A stretch of 64,000 nucleotides of DNA from assembly GCF_004217495.1 (NCBI RefSeq), contig NZ_SHLC01000001.1, forward strand, positions 1,860,001 through 1,924,000, written 5' to 3'. This DNA is from Microterricola gilva. Its GTDB lineage: Bacteria; Actinomycetota; Actinomycetes; Actinomycetales; Microbacteriaceae. The notes under the pieces are model-generated. The model saw only the letters and a program-made list of their open reading frames with translations, did not search any database and was not told the origin of the DNA. The position numbers and the translations under genes are program-made. Below are positions 1 to 9,095 of the stretch, piece after piece (position 1 is the stretch's first letter; each line of letters begins with the position of its first letter).

Positions 1-194
1 GCGATCACGGTGAACACGGTCGTGACGAGCGAGAGGGCGAGCCGAACGGATGCCGACTCCCCCACCACATCGGATTGGATCGCGGTCGCGATGATGCCCG
101 TCGCCTGCAGCAGCACGACACCGAATGCCGCACTCAGCGCGGCGACGACGAGTGTCGAGCCGTGGTCGCGGGTCTTTCCACCGAGCGCGGCCAT
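1..194 (-). CDS. ABC transporter permease, FtsX/MacB type (5' end only)
   Basis: Only the first 64 codons lie in the window; the gene runs off the left edge. The visible protein starts [20 protein letters not shown] and has one hydrophobic segment at about residues 15-37, followed by a polar loop and the start of another, as in the first helix of FtsX-like permeases. Its ATG overlaps the TGA of the upstream ATPase gene by one base, so the two are translationally coupled and should form one exporter. The permease assignment rests mainly on this pairing with a MacB/LolD-type ATPase. The substrate is unknown. Confidence 0.75.
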   Translation of the reverse strand, partial: MAALGGKTRDHGSTLVVAALSAAFGVVLLQATGIIATAIQSDVVGESASVRLALSLVTTVFTVI

Positions 195-955
195 CAGAGC
201 GCCGATTCCATGCCCAGCATGATGCGGGAGATCTCTTCGGCCGACGCGCGCTGGCGGTCGTCGACGACGCGGCCGTCGGCGAGGAACAGGATGCGGTCGG
301 CGTGGCTGGCCGCGATCGGGTCGTGGGTGACCATCGCGATGGACTGATCGTATTCGCGGGCGGCCGTCGCGAGCAGGGCCAACACCTCACGCCCCGTGCG
401 GGAGTCGAGGGCGCCGGTCGGCTCGTCGGCGAAGACGAGGTCTGGCCGCGTGCCGAGCGCCCTGGCGATGGCGACGCGCTGCTGCTGGCCGCCGGAGAGC
501 TCGTGCGGGCGGTGGCCGAGCCGGTTCAGCAGGCCGAGCGAGGCGATCAGGTGATCGACCCAGGCCTGTTCCTTGGCGGTCGGATTCCGGCCGTCCAGCT
601 CGAACGGCAGCATGATGTTCGCCATGACGTCGAGAGTCGGAACGAGGTTGAACGACTGGAACACGAAGCCGACGCGGCGCCGGCGGAGCACGGTGAGCTG
701 GCTGTCGGCCATGCCGCTGATCTCGGTGTCACCGAGCCACACCTGGCCGCTGCTTGCGCTGTCGAGGCCGGCCATGATGTGCATGAGCGTCGACTTGCCT
801 GAGCCGCTCGGGCCCATGATCGCGGTGAACTCGCCGCGGCGGATGCCGATGGAGATGTCGTCGAGGGCGGTGACCGTTCCCTGCCCGGTCCCGTAGCGCT
901 TGCTGAGGTGTGCGACCCGGGCGATGAGGCCGAGGTCGGTCGTGTTGATTGCCAT
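194..955 (-). CDS. ABC transporter ATP-binding protein, MacB/LolD type
   Basis: This 253-residue protein is a complete ABC ATPase that would power the FtsX-type permease following it. Walker A (GPSGSGKST) lies at residues 48-56, the signature LSGGQQQR at 153-160 and Walker B (LVFADEP) at about 173-179. The family exports lipids, lipoproteins, peptides or antibiotics, or acts in envelope stress. A two-component system lies just upstream in the same direction, an arrangement often seen for antimicrobial-peptide sensing modules; that link is inference. A -10-like TAGCGT lies exactly six bases before the ATG, so the gene may have its own leaderless promoter. Confidence 0.9.
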   Translation of the reverse strand: MAINTTDLGLIARVAHLSKRYGTGQGTVTALDDISIGIRRGEFTAIMGPSGSGKSTLMHIMAGLDSASSGQVWLGDTEISGMADSQLTVLRRRRVGFVFQSFNLVPTLDVMANIMLPFELDGRNPTAKEQAWVDHLIASLGLLNRLGHRPHELSGGQQQRVAIARALGTRPDLVFADEPTGALDSRTGREVLALLATAAREYDQSIAMVTHDPIAASHADRILFLADGRVVDDRQRASAEEISRIMLGMESAL

Positions 956-961
956 GCTTCA

Positions 962-967
962 ACGCTA
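962..967 (-). promoter_or_regulatory. -10 element (TAGCGT) for a leaderless ABC ATPase transcript
   Basis: On the minus strand TAGCGT is followed by six bases and then the ATG at 955. This is the spacing of leaderless actinobacterial transcripts, and no Shine-Dalgarno is visible. No clear -35 is seen. Confidence 0.45.
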
Positions 968-1036
968 CGAACGCGGCCACAACCCGCGCGTCAGGCCAGC
1001 GATGGCTCCGCATACCTCGGAGGGATGATGCTCAGG

Positions 1037-1699
1037 TCAATCGACGAGACGATGCTCGTAGGCGAAGACGACCAGCTGCACGCGATCGCGCAGTCCCAGC
1101 TTGCCGAGGATGCGCGAGATGTGGGTCTTGACGGTCGCCTCGCTGAGGAATTCCCGCGTGGCGATCTCGGTGTTGCTGAGCCCCTTGGCGGCGAGCACGA
1201 AGATCTCCCCCTCGCGCGGGGTCAACGTCTCGAAGCTCGGCGGTGCAACCGGCTGCGGTGCGCGCGCCGCGAAGTGCTCGAGCAGCTCGCGGGTCGCGGA
1301 TGCCGCGATGACGGCGTTGCCCGCGTGCACGGTGCGGATCGACGCGAGCAGGAACTCCGGCTCCGCGTCCTTCAGCACGAAGCCGCTTGCACCTGCCCTG
1401 ATCGCCCGCGCCGCACTCTCGTCGAGGTCGAAGGTCGTCAGCACGAGAACCCGTGGCGGGCCGGACACACCGGCCGAGGCGGCCACGATCGCCTCCGTCG
1501 CCGCGATGCCGTCGAGCACCGGCATCCTGATGTCCATGAGGATCACGTCGGCCGCCGACGATGCGGCCAGCGCGATGCCGGCCGCGCCGTCACCGGCTTC
1601 GCCGACGAACTCGAGATCCGGCTGCGATTCGATCAACATCCGGATGCCGGCGCGAAAGAGCGCCTGGTCGTCGACCAGTGCTACGCGAATCCGCGTCAT
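1037..1699 (-). CDS. Response regulator, NarL/LuxR family
   Basis: This 220-residue regulator has an N-terminal receiver domain with acidic residues at 10-11 and the phosphoacceptor Asp56 in LMDIRMP, then a C-terminal LuxR-type helix-turn-helix at about 156-217 (LTPREGEIFVLAAKGLSNTE). Its GTG/ATG start overlaps the stop of the histidine kinase gene upstream by four bases, so it is the cognate partner of that kinase. The ABC exporter genes follow 81 bases downstream and are the obvious candidate target, which is inference. Confidence 0.93.
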   Translation of the reverse strand: MTRIRVALVDDQALFRAGIRMLIESQPDLEFVGEAGDGAAGIALAASSAADVILMDIRMPVLDGIAATEAIVAASAGVSGPPRVLVLTTFDLDESAARAIRAGASGFVLKDAEPEFLLASIRTVHAGNAVIAASATRELLEHFAARAPQPVAPPSFETLTPREGEIFVLAAKGLSNTEIATREFLSEATVKTHISRILGKLGLRDRVQLVVFAYEHRLVD

Positions 1700-2940
1700 G
1701 AGTGTCCCCCTGTTGAGTCTGTGTCCGCCGTCTGGAGTGGCGTTGGTTGCCCGATCCCGCTCGGAATCCGCGCGGCAACCTCGAAGCGCCCGGTCTCGCT
1801 CGCGCCGGCGCTGAAGCTTCCGCCTGTGAGCAGGGCCCGCTCGCGCATGCCGGGGATCCCGTGCCCGAGTGTTGCCCCAGCAGCGGCAGGCGCCGAGCGC
1901 ATGGCGCTCGCGACGGTCAAGCGTACGCCCTCAACGTTCCAGCTGAGATCGAGCGTCACCGGCCGCCGCGCGTCGCCGTGCCGCAGCACATTCGTCAGCG
2001 CCTCCTGCACGATGCGGTAGACCGCGATCTGGTGGCTCGCGCTCATCGGGACAACGGAGCCCGTCGACGAGACGTCGATCTGGAGCCCGGTCGCCCGAAG
2101 CTGGTCGATCAGCCGTTCGAGGTCGTGGATGCTCGGCTGCGGACCCTCCGCCTCCGAGTGGCGGAGCTCCGCGAGGAGCAGGCGCACGTCGGCGAGGGCT
2201 TCGCGCGCGGTGGAGGCGATCGTGCCGAGCGCCTGCGCGGCCGTGTCCGGGTTGGCTGCGGCGGAGTAGCGGGCACCGTCGGCCTGCGCGATCACCACGG
2301 CCAGGGAGTGTGCAACGACATCGTGCATGTCGCGCGCGATCCGGTTGCGCTCCTGCTCGACGACGACGGCGTACTCGGCGCGCTCGGCCTCCCGCTGCGC
2401 CTCCAGCTGCCTGGCTTTGCTCTCCCGCGACGCCGTGCGCGCGTTGACCAGCAGGCCGAGCGTCCACGGAAGCACCAGCACGGCAAGCGAGGCGATGGTG
2501 GTGAACAGGAAGGCGCCCGTCCCGACCGTCGAGACGTCCTGCCCCCTGCCCATCGGCAACAGGTACATCAGGTAGACGGCGGCGAGCAGTGCGCCGAGGC
2601 CGGCAGAGGCGAGGCCGAGCCATCGCACGATGCGGTTGCCGTAGCATCCGACCGCGTAGAGCACCATCAGGATGGCGAGGTTGCCCGGTTGCACATCGCG
2701 CAGGGCGGCCATCTGGATGATCGCGCCGAGCCAGGCCAGGATGAGGGCGAGCGGTGGCGACAGGCGGCGGAACACGAGCGCGAGGGAGTACACCGCGAGC
2801 ACGAGCACGTCGACGACGGCCGGCCCCCAGCCGAATCCGGCCATGCCGATCGCCGAGACGAACGGCGCGAGCAGCACGAAGAAGGCACACGCGCCGACGA
2901 GGTCGGCGACGCGTTGTCTGCGTGCGAGTGCGCGAAACAC
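1696..2940 (-). CDS. Sensor histidine kinase, HisKA_3 (NarX/LiaS-like) type
   Basis: This 414-residue membrane kinase has several hydrophobic segments in residues 10-165, no large extracellular sensor domain, a short coiled linker (about 170-200), the phosphoacceptor His206 in RDMHDVVAHSLAV and a C-terminal HATPase_c domain with an N box (VQEALTNVLRHG) and a GHGIPGMRERA G box near 372-383. It starts with GTG directly after the TAG of era, so it is probably cotranscribed with era, an unusual neighbour. No Shine-Dalgarno is obvious, so an internal start a few codons in is possible. Confidence 0.92.
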   Translation of the reverse strand: MFRALARRQRVADLVGACAFFVLLAPFVSAIGMAGFGWGPAVVDVLVLAVYSLALVFRRLSPPLALILAWLGAIIQMAALRDVQPGNLAILMVLYAVGCYGNRIVRWLGLASAGLGALLAAVYLMYLLPMGRGQDVSTVGTGAFLFTTIASLAVLVLPWTLGLLVNARTASRESKARQLEAQREAERAEYAVVVEQERNRIARDMHDVVAHSLAVVIAQADGARYSAAANPDTAAQALGTIASTAREALADVRLLLAELRHSEAEGPQPSIHDLERLIDQLRATGLQIDVSSTGSVVPMSASHQIAVYRIVQEALTNVLRHGDARRPVTLDLSWNVEGVRLTVASAMRSAPAAAGATLGHGIPGMRERALLTGGSFSAGASETGRFEVAARIPSGIGQPTPLQTADTDSTGGHS

Positions 2941-3870
2941 CTAGAAGCCGAGGCGGCCGAGCAGCTTCGGGTCGCGCTGCCACTCCTTGGCGACCTTCAC
3001 GCGGAGCGAGAGGAACACCTTGCGGCCGAGCAGCTGCTCGATCTGCGCGCGCGCCGTGGCACCGACATCCTTCAGCCGGCTGCCGCCCTTGCCGATGATG
3101 ATGCCTTTCTGGCTGTCACGCTCCACGAAGAGGTTCGCGTAGATCTCGAGCAGGTCCTGGTCCTCGCGCTCGATCATGTCGTCGATCGTGACGGCGATCG
3201 AGTGCGGCAGCTCGTCGGTGACACCCTCGAGTGCGGCCTCGCGGATGAACTCGGCGATGCGGTCCTCCGTGCCCTCGTCTGTGATGGCATCGGCAGGGTA
3301 GAGCGGCTGGCTGGAGACCGGCAGCAGCTTGAGCAGCTCCTCGGTCAGGATGTCGAGCTGAACGTCGGTGATCGCCGAGATCGGGATGATCGCAGCCCAG
3401 TCGCGCAGTTCAGACACGGCGAGCAGCTGCTCGCCGACCTGCTGCTTCGACGCGGTGTCGATCTTCGTGACGATGGCGACCTTCTTGGCGCGCGGGAACT
3501 CGTCGAGCTGCGTGTTGATGAAGTTGTCGCCCGGCCCGATCGGCTCGTCGGCCGGGAAGCACATCCCGATCACGTCGACGTCGCCGAGGGTGGACTGCAC
3601 GAGGCTGTTCAACCGCTCACCGAGCAACGTGCGCGGGCGGTGGATGCCGGGGGTGTCGACCAGGATCAGCTGGCCGTTCTCGCGGTGCACGATTCCGCGG
3701 ATGGCGCGCCGCGTCGTCTGCGGCTTCGAGCTCGTGATGGCGACCTTCTCGCCGACGAGGGCGTTGGTCAGCGTGGACTTGCCGACGTTCGGGCGCCCGA
3801 CGAACGAGACGAAGCCCGCCCGGTAACCCTCGGGGGTTGTGGCGTCGCTTGGGGTGGTGGCGTCGCTCAT
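2941..3870 (-). CDS. era: GTPase Era
   Basis: Era is an essential GTPase that binds the 3' end of 16S rRNA and promotes 30S subunit maturation. The 309-residue protein has G1 GRPNVGKS at residues 25-32, the switch and G3 region (DTPGIHRP), G4 (TKID) and a C-terminal KH domain with IIIGKGGSRLKDVG. A short Ser/Thr/Pro extension precedes the G domain. A strong Shine-Dalgarno (AAGGAG) precedes the ATG. The gene overlaps the CBS-transporter gene by four bases and sits in the conserved phoH-ybeY-corC-era order. Confidence 0.98.
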   Translation of the reverse strand: MSDATTPSDATTPEGYRAGFVSFVGRPNVGKSTLTNALVGEKVAITSSKPQTTRRAIRGIVHRENGQLILVDTPGIHRPRTLLGERLNSLVQSTLGDVDVIGMCFPADEPIGPGDNFINTQLDEFPRAKKVAIVTKIDTASKQQVGEQLLAVSELRDWAAIIPISAITDVQLDILTEELLKLLPVSSQPLYPADAITDEGTEDRIAEFIREAALEGVTDELPHSIAVTIDDMIEREDQDLLEIYANLFVERDSQKGIIIGKGGSRLKDVGATARAQIEQLLGRKVFLSLRVKVAKEWQRDPKLLGRLGF

Positions 3871-5174
3871 GATCGTGCTCCTTCGTCGTGCTGCGGGGGG
3901 AATGCTGTTTCTGCATCGATGAGTGATTGGTCACGTTCAACGATGACGGTGCTGATGCGCTTGCGCCTGCCCTCTGTGCGCTCCGCCGTGAGCGCGAGCC
4001 CGCTGACCGAGGCACTGGAGCCGGGGACGGGGAGGCGGCCGAGCGCCTTGGCGAGCAGGCCGCCGACAGAGTCGACGTCGTCGTCATCGAGTTCGATGCC
4101 GAAGAGTTCACCGAGTTCGTCGACGGGCAGGCGGGCCGAGACGCGGTAGCGGCCGGAGCCGAGTTCCTCGAACTCGACGACCTCACGGTCGTACTCGTCT
4201 GAGATGTCGCCGACGAGTTCTTCGATCAGGTCCTCGAGGGTGACGAGGCCGGCGATTCCGCCGTACTCGTCGATCACCATCGCGAGGTGGTTCGACTCGA
4301 GCTGCATCTGGCGCAGCAGATCGTCCGCCTTCTTCGACTCGGGGACGAAGAGCGCCGGCCTGGCGATCTCGGCGACCATGAGCTGCTCGGCGTCGAGCGA
4401 CCGCTCGAAGCTGAGTTTGGCGACATCGCGCAGGTAGAGGACGCCGAGCACGTCGTCGACCTCACCGGCCATCACCGGCATCCGCGAGAAGCCTGAGCTG
4501 AGGAAGAGGCCCATCGCGGTGCCGAGGTCGGCCCCGCCGGAGATGGTGACCATGTCGGTGCGTGGCACCATCACCTCGCGCACCACGGTGTCGTTGAACT
4601 CGAAGATCGAGTGGATCAGCTCGCGGTCGTCCTCCTCGAGGACGTCCAGCTCCGTGGCCTGGTCGACCATGCTGAGCAGCTGCTCCTCGTTGGCGAAGGT
4701 GCCGAGCCTCGGCCGACCGGGCGTGACCCGGTTGCCCAGGGCGACGAGCGCGTTGGCGATCGGTCCGAGCGCGACACGGAGGAAGTGCACGAGCAGCGCG
4801 GTGAGGCGCAGGATGACGCCGGGGTTCGCGCGGCCGACGCTGCGCGGGCTCGCTCCGACGAGCACGAACGACACGGCCGTCATGATCAGCGCGGAGAGCA
4901 CGAGCGCGACCCACACCTCGTCGAAGGTGAAGGCGAAGGCGAGCGTCACGAGAACCGCGGCCGTCGTCTCGGCGATGATTCGCATGAAGTTGATGGCGTT
5001 GATGTGCGCGCCGGGGTCGCTGGCGATGGCCAGGAGCGACTCCCTGGCCCTGGCTCCGACGGCGAGTTCCTCAATGTCGGCGCGCGACTGCGAGGTGATC
5101 GCGGCGTCGACGGCGGCCATCAGCCCGCCGAAGGCGACGAGCACGAAGGCCAGAAGAAAAAAGAGGATCTCCAC
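3867..5174 (-). CDS. Hemolysin-family CBS-domain transporter (CorB/CorC/YfjD type)
   Basis: This 435-residue membrane protein has an N-terminal DUF21 domain with about four membrane segments (residues 1-150), a pair of CBS domains (about 190-330; note VPRTDMV and the second-CBS VIDEYGGIAGLVTLEDLIEE) and a C-terminal CorC_HlyC domain. The family is linked to magnesium or cobalt homeostasis; 'hemolysin' is a historical name. The start is directly adjacent to the ybeY stop and the end overlaps era by four bases, so it belongs to that operon. Transport function here is inferred from the family. Confidence 0.93.
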   Translation of the reverse strand: MEILFFLLAFVLVAFGGLMAAVDAAITSQSRADIEELAVGARARESLLAIASDPGAHINAINFMRIIAETTAAVLVTLAFAFTFDEVWVALVLSALIMTAVSFVLVGASPRSVGRANPGVILRLTALLVHFLRVALGPIANALVALGNRVTPGRPRLGTFANEEQLLSMVDQATELDVLEEDDRELIHSIFEFNDTVVREVMVPRTDMVTISGGADLGTAMGLFLSSGFSRMPVMAGEVDDVLGVLYLRDVAKLSFERSLDAEQLMVAEIARPALFVPESKKADDLLRQMQLESNHLAMVIDEYGGIAGLVTLEDLIEELVGDISDEYDREVVEFEELGSGRYRVSARLPVDELGELFGIELDDDDVDSVGGLLAKALGRLPVPGSSASVSGLALTAERTEGRRKRISTVIVERDQSLIDAETAFPPQHDEGARS

Positions 5175-5636
5175 TTAGCGACGGCGCTCCTGCTGGGCGA
5201 AGCCGGCGAGGATCTCGCGCTGGAGCCCGAACATCTCCTTCTCTTCGTCCGGCTCGGCGTGGTCGAATCCGAGAAGGTGCAGGATTCCGTGCGTCGTCAA
5301 CAGCTGCAGCTCGGCCATGGTCGAGTGACCGGCCGTCTCGGCCTGGGCCTGGGCGACCTGCGGGCACAGCACGATGTCGCCGAGCAGGCCGGCCGGGGTC
5401 GGTGCGTCCTCTGTGCCGGGGCGCAGCTCGTCCATCGGGAAGCTGAGCACATCGGTTGGGCCTGGCTCGTCCATCCACTGCACGTGCAGCTGCTCCATGG
5501 CGCCCTCGTCGACCAGCACGATGGCCAGTTCCGCGTCGGGGTGCACGTGCATCGCGTCGAGCGCGAAGACGGCGAGGCGCTGGATGGCGCTCTCGTCCAC
5601 CTCGATGGCCGATTCGTTGTTGATCTCAATGCTCAT
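5175..5636 (-). CDS. ybeY: Endoribonuclease YbeY, rRNA maturation factor
   Basis: YbeY is a single-strand endoribonuclease acting in 16S rRNA 3' end maturation and late 70S quality control. The 153-residue protein carries the family's zinc-binding motif [11 protein letters not shown], with His116, His120 and His126 as metal ligands. Its place between phoH and the CBS-transporter/era genes is the usual bacterial arrangement. The downstream gene begins on the base after its stop codon. Confidence 0.97.
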   Translation of the reverse strand: MSIEINNESAIEVDESAIQRLAVFALDAMHVHPDAELAIVLVDEGAMEQLHVQWMDEPGPTDVLSFPMDELRPGTEDAPTPAGLLGDIVLCPQVAQAQAETAGHSTMAELQLLTTHGILHLLGFDHAEPDEEKEMFGLQREILAGFAQQERRR

Positions 5637-5649
5637 TGTTCAGTACCTC

Positions 5650-6783
5650 TCAGGAGCGGGGGCCGCGGCCCGGCTGGCGATCGCGCGGCACGCCGCCGCG
5701 CCGTTCCGCGCGGTTCGCGAATTCTCTGGCCTCTTCACGTTCGAAACGCTGGGCCTGCTTCTTGGCGTCGTACTCGGTGTATGCGTCGACGATACGGCCG
5801 ACGAGCGAGTGCCTGACGACATCCTCGCTGGTCAGGCGGGCGAAGTAGATGTCGTCGATGCCGTCGAGCACCCGGGTCACCAGGCGCAGACCGGAGGAGC
5901 CGGTCGGCAGGTCGACCTGGGTGATGTCGCCCGTCACGACCATCTTGGAGCCGAAGCCGAGCCTGGTCAGGAACATCTTCATCTGTTCCGGCGTCGTGTT
6001 CTGCGCCTCGTCGAGCACGACGAACGCGGAGTTCAGGGTGCGACCGCGCATGTACGCGAGCGGAGCAACCTCGACGGTCCCGGACGCCAGCAGCTTTGGC
6101 ACGAGCTCCGGATCCATCATGTCGGCCAGGGCGTCGTAGAGCGGGCGCAGGTACGGGTCGATCTTGTCCGTCAGGGTGCCGGGCAGGAAGCCGAGACGTT
6201 CTCCGGCCTCGACGGCCGGGCGCGTGAGGATGATCTTGTCGACCTCCTTGCGCTGTAGCGCCTGCACGGCTTTCGCCATCGCGAGGTAGGTCTTGCCGGT
6301 TCCGGCCGGCCCGATGCCGAAGACGATGCTGTTCTCGTCGATCGCGTCGACGTAGGCCTTCTGCCCGCGCGTCTTGGGGCGGATGCTGCGACCGCGCGCC
6401 GTGAGGATCGCCTGCCCGAGCACATCGCTCAGACGTGCGCCATGATCGGCCTCGAGGATGCGGGCGGTGCTCGACACCTCGCCGGGGCTCAGGTCCTGGC
6501 CCTCGCGGATCAGGTCCTGCAGCTCCTCGACCAGACGGCTGACGGCCTGGACCTGGTCACGTCGGCCGCTGAGGGTGAGTTCGTTGCCGCGCGCGTGCAC
6601 CGCGACATCCGGGTACTCCTGCTCGATCCTGCCGAGGAGGCGGTCCTGTGCGCCGAAGAGGCGGACAAGTGCGACGCCGTCGATGACGAGCCGCAACTCG
6701 ATGTTCTGGTCAGGGGTGCTCTGTTCGGGTGTGTTCTGGTCAGCTGTGTTCTGCTCAGGACGCTTCTGCTCAGGATCCGACAA
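5650..6783 (-). CDS. phoH: PhoH family ATPase
   Basis: This 377-residue PhoH-type ATPase has Walker A GPAGTGKT at residues 158-165 and Walker B FVVLDEAQ at 254-261. The family is tied to RNA metabolism and is normally next to ybeY, as here. The N-terminal 27 residues are unusual: they are built from a degenerate five-residue unit of the type (P/A)(E/D)QNT, encoded by 15-base repeats, just before the conserved domain begins near residue 28 (IELRLVIDG). The start overlaps the end of the HIT gene by 14 bases. Confidence 0.95.
   Translation of the reverse strand: MSDPEQKRPEQNTADQNTPEQSTPDQNIELRLVIDGVALVRLFGAQDRLLGRIEQEYPDVAVHARGNELTLSGRRDQVQAVSRLVEELQDLIREGQDLSPGEVSSTARILEADHGARLSDVLGQAILTARGRSIRPKTRGQKAYVDAIDENSIVFGIGPAGTGKTYLAMAKAVQALQRKEVDKIILTRPAVEAGERLGFLPGTLTDKIDPYLRPLYDALADMMDPELVPKLLASGTVEVAPLAYMRGRTLNSAFVVLDEAQNTTPEQMKMFLTRLGFGSKMVVTGDITQVDLPTGSSGLRLVTRVLDGIDDIYFARLTSEDVVRHSLVGRIVDAYTEYDAKKQAQRFEREEAREFANRAERRGGVPRDRQPGRGPRS
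6703..6777. repeat. Five degenerate 15-base tandem repeats encoding the PhoH N-terminus
   Basis: Five consecutive 15-base units (6703-6717, 6718-6732, 6733-6747, 6748-6762, 6763-6777) share the pattern GTTCTGNTCAGGNNN on the plus strand and encode the PEQNT-like pentapeptides of PhoH residues 3-27. The unit length is a multiple of three, so gain or loss of units keeps the frame. Confidence 0.8.
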
Positions 6784-7150
6784 GCGAGCCCTCCTTGAAT
6801 GTTCCGGCGAGCACGTGCGCGTGCACGTGGAAGATGGTCTGTCCCGCTTCCGGTCCCGTGTTGAAGATCAAGCGGAACTGGCCGGGAGTGCGGCCGGCAG
6901 GGGCCAGCTCCTCCGCCACCTGCTTGGCGACGGCGACGAGCTCGGCGAGCAGCGCTGGGTCGCCGGCAGCCAGCTCGGCGACGTCGGCGTACTGCTGTGT
7001 CTTCGTGGTCACGACGACGTGCAGCGGCGCCTGCGGCGCGATGTCGTGGAAGGCGATGACGGTGTCGGTCTCCGCGACGATGCGCGCCGGAATCTCGCGC
7101 GCGACGATGCGGCTGAAGAGGGACGGAGTCTGATCGTCGGCTGAAGTCAT
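6770..7150 (-). CDS. HIT domain protein (histidine triad nucleotide hydrolase)
   Basis: This 126-residue protein has the histidine triad H-x-H-x-H as HVHAHVL, with His108, His110 and His112. HIT proteins hydrolyse nucleoside phosphoramidates and related adenylated compounds; the Hint-like size fits. The gene lies between rsmE and phoH and overlaps the phoH start by 14 bases. A TAAGAT hexamer lies exactly six bases before the ATG, so a leaderless transcript may start here inside the larger operon. Confidence 0.94.
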   Translation of the reverse strand: MTSADDQTPSLFSRIVAREIPARIVAETDTVIAFHDIAPQAPLHVVVTTKTQQYADVAELAAGDPALLAELVAVAKQVAEELAPAGRTPGQFRLIFNTGPEAGQTIFHVHAHVLAGTFKEGSLVGS

Positions 7151-7156
7151 ACGTCC

Positions 7157-7162
7157 ATCTTA
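7157..7162 (-). promoter_or_regulatory. -10 element (TAAGAT) for a leaderless HIT transcript
   Basis: TAAGAT on the minus strand is followed by exactly six bases and the HIT-gene ATG at 7150. It lies just after the rsmE stop, so it would be an internal operon promoter. Confidence 0.45.
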
Positions 7163-7169
7163 AGGCGCA

Positions 7170-7910
7170 CTACCACCGGCCGAGTCGGGCATTCAGCACC
7201 GAGAGCGCCGCGGCGCCCGCCGTCGAGGTGCGCAGCACCGTCGGGCCGAGGCGCACGAGGGTCGCGCCTGCGGCCTGCAGACGCTCCAGTTCGTGCGGGG
7301 CGATGCCACCTTCCGGTCCAACAACGAGCACGATGTCGAGCTCGTGATCGTTCGGCTCCCACTCGGTCAACGCCGTCTCGGCCGTCGGCTCGAGCACGAG
7401 CATGTGGCTGGCGGCCGCGAGGCGTTCGAGGTCCTTGCCGGAGAAGAGCGTCGTGACGTCAGGCAGCCAGGAGCGGATCGACTGCTTGCTCGCCTCGCGC
7501 ACAATGCTGGCCCAGCGTTCCTGACCCTTGGCGACCTTGGCGCCCTCCCAGCGGGAGACGGAGCGGGTGGCGCTCCACGGGATCACCGCATCGACGCCGA
7601 GCTCGGTCGACGCCTGCACGGCCATCTCGTCGCGTCCACCCTTGGCCAGTGCTTGCACGAGCACGATGCGGGGGCTGGACGGCTGCACGTTCTCGATCAG
7701 TTCGGCCTGGATCCGGAGCTCGCCGGCATCCGCCGTGATGACCGGGCCCGTCACGATGAGGCCTCGCCCGTTGCCGATCGAGACCCGCTCACCGATCCGG
7801 GTGCGGTTGACCGTCACGGCGTGCTTGGCCTCCGCGCCGGTGACGCTGGCGACGCCGGAGGCCTCGACGGCCGCTGGCTCGAGGTCTTCACGCAGGTAGA
7901 GCGAGCTCAC
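7170..7910 (-). CDS. rsmE: 16S rRNA (uracil(1498)-N3)-methyltransferase RsmE
   Basis: RsmE methylates N3 of U1498 in 16S rRNA with S-adenosylmethionine. The 246-residue protein has the family's small N-terminal PUA-like domain and a C-terminal SPOUT trefoil-knot region with VVGPEGGIAPHELERL and LGPTVLRTSTAGAAAL, the SAM-binding loops. It starts with GTG three bases after the dnaJ stop and lies between dnaJ and the HIT gene, the usual actinobacterial order. Confidence 0.97.
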   Translation of the reverse strand: MSSLYLREDLEPAAVEASGVASVTGAEAKHAVTVNRTRIGERVSIGNGRGLIVTGPVITADAGELRIQAELIENVQPSSPRIVLVQALAKGGRDEMAVQASTELGVDAVIPWSATRSVSRWEGAKVAKGQERWASIVREASKQSIRSWLPDVTTLFSGKDLERLAAASHMLVLEPTAETALTEWEPNDHELDIVLVVGPEGGIAPHELERLQAAGATLVRLGPTVLRTSTAGAAALSVLNARLGRW

Positions 7911-7913
7911 GGG

Positions 7914-9023
7914 TCAGCCCCGGAACTTGTCGCGCAGCTTGGCGAAGAGGCCCTGTTGGAACTGGCTGAGCGCCGGCTTGGGGTGCTTGTGCATGCCGGC
8001 GAACTGCTCGATCAGATCGCGCTCCTTGCCGTTGAGCTTGCTGGGCGTGACGACCTGGATGCCGATGCGGAGGTCGCCGCGGCCGTTGCCGCGGAGCTTG
8101 GTGACACCACGGTCCTTGATCGTGATGACCTCTGCGCTCTGTGTTCCGGGCTTGAGGTCCAGTTCGACGTCACCGTCGAGCGCGTGCAGCGTCGTTGTCG
8201 TGCCGAGGATGGCGTCGGTCATGGCCACCTCGAGCGTGGCGAGGAGGTCGTCGCCGTCACGGCTGAAGACGTCGTGGTGACGCACCTTCATCTCGAGGTA
8301 GAGGTCACCGTTCGGTCCGCCGGCCGGGCCGGCCTCTCCGCTGCCCGGCATCTGCAGGCGAACGCCCGTGTCGACGCCGGCGGGGATGTCGACCGGAACG
8401 GTGCGACGGGCGCGCACTCGGCCCTGGCCCTGGCAGGTGAGGCACGGGGTGGCGATGATCGTGCCGTAGCCGCGGCAGCTGCCGCAGGGGCTCGAGGTCA
8501 TCACGTTGCCGAGCAGCGAGCGAACGGCACGCTGGATGCTGCCGGTTCCGTGGCAGATGTCGCAGGTGACCGGGCTGGTTCCCGGTGCGCAGCAGGATCC
8601 CTGGCAGGTCTCGCAGAGGATCGCGGTGTCAACCTCGATGTCGCGGTGGGTGCCGAAGATGATCTCGTCGAGGTCGACCTCGACGCGCAGCAGCGCATCC
8701 TGGCCGCGCTCACGGCGGGAGCGCGGACCGCGACGGCCACCGCCGCCACCCCCGCCGAAGAAGGTCTCGAAGATGTCGCCGAAGCCGCCGAAGTCTCCCG
8801 CGCCGCCGCCGAAGCCACCCTGGCCGCCCATGTCGTAGTTCTGGCGCTGCTTCGCGTCGCTCAGCACGTCGTAGGCGTGCGTGACCTCCTTGAAACGCTC
8901 GGAAGCCTCAGAGCTCGGGTTCACATCGGGGTGCAGTTCGCGGGCGAGGCGGCGGTACGCCTTCTTGATCTCGTCGGTGGTCGCCTCGCGCGAGACGCCG
9001 AGTACTTCGTAATGGTCAGCCAC
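7914..9023 (-). CDS. dnaJ: Chaperone DnaJ (HrcA-linked copy)
   Basis: DnaJ stimulates DnaK ATP hydrolysis and delivers unfolded substrates. The 369-residue protein has an N-terminal J domain with HPD at residues 31-33, a Gly/Phe-rich linker (about 66-98) and four zinc motifs at Cys137/140, 154/157, 180/183 and 194/197, followed by the C-terminal substrate-binding domains. The first zinc motif reads CETCQGSC, with Cys in place of the last Gly of CxxCxGxG. It follows hrcA in the same direction, so it should be part of the HrcA/CIRCE regulon. It is probably the second DnaJ, since actinobacteria usually keep another with dnaK-grpE. Confidence 0.97.
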   Translation of the reverse strand: MADHYEVLGVSREATTDEIKKAYRRLARELHPDVNPSSEASERFKEVTHAYDVLSDAKQRQNYDMGGQGGFGGGAGDFGGFGDIFETFFGGGGGGGRRGPRSRRERGQDALLRVEVDLDEIIFGTHRDIEVDTAILCETCQGSCCAPGTSPVTCDICHGTGSIQRAVRSLLGNVMTSSPCGSCRGYGTIIATPCLTCQGQGRVRARRTVPVDIPAGVDTGVRLQMPGSGEAGPAGGPNGDLYLEMKVRHHDVFSRDGDDLLATLEVAMTDAILGTTTTLHALDGDVELDLKPGTQSAEVITIKDRGVTKLRGNGRGDLRIGIQVVTPSKLNGKERDLIEQFAGMHKHPKPALSQFQQGLFAKLRDKFRG

Positions 9024-9095
9024 TCCGGCCGTTCCTTTCCGGCCTCGAGCATCCTGCGCGCGCAGAGCACGGCGAACTCGAGGCGATTCGTCCTA

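Noticed and set aside
1747-4149. An 800-codon open frame on the plus strand opposite the kinase and era
   Set aside because: Composition is typical of a GC-rich antisense frame and the real genes are on the other strand.
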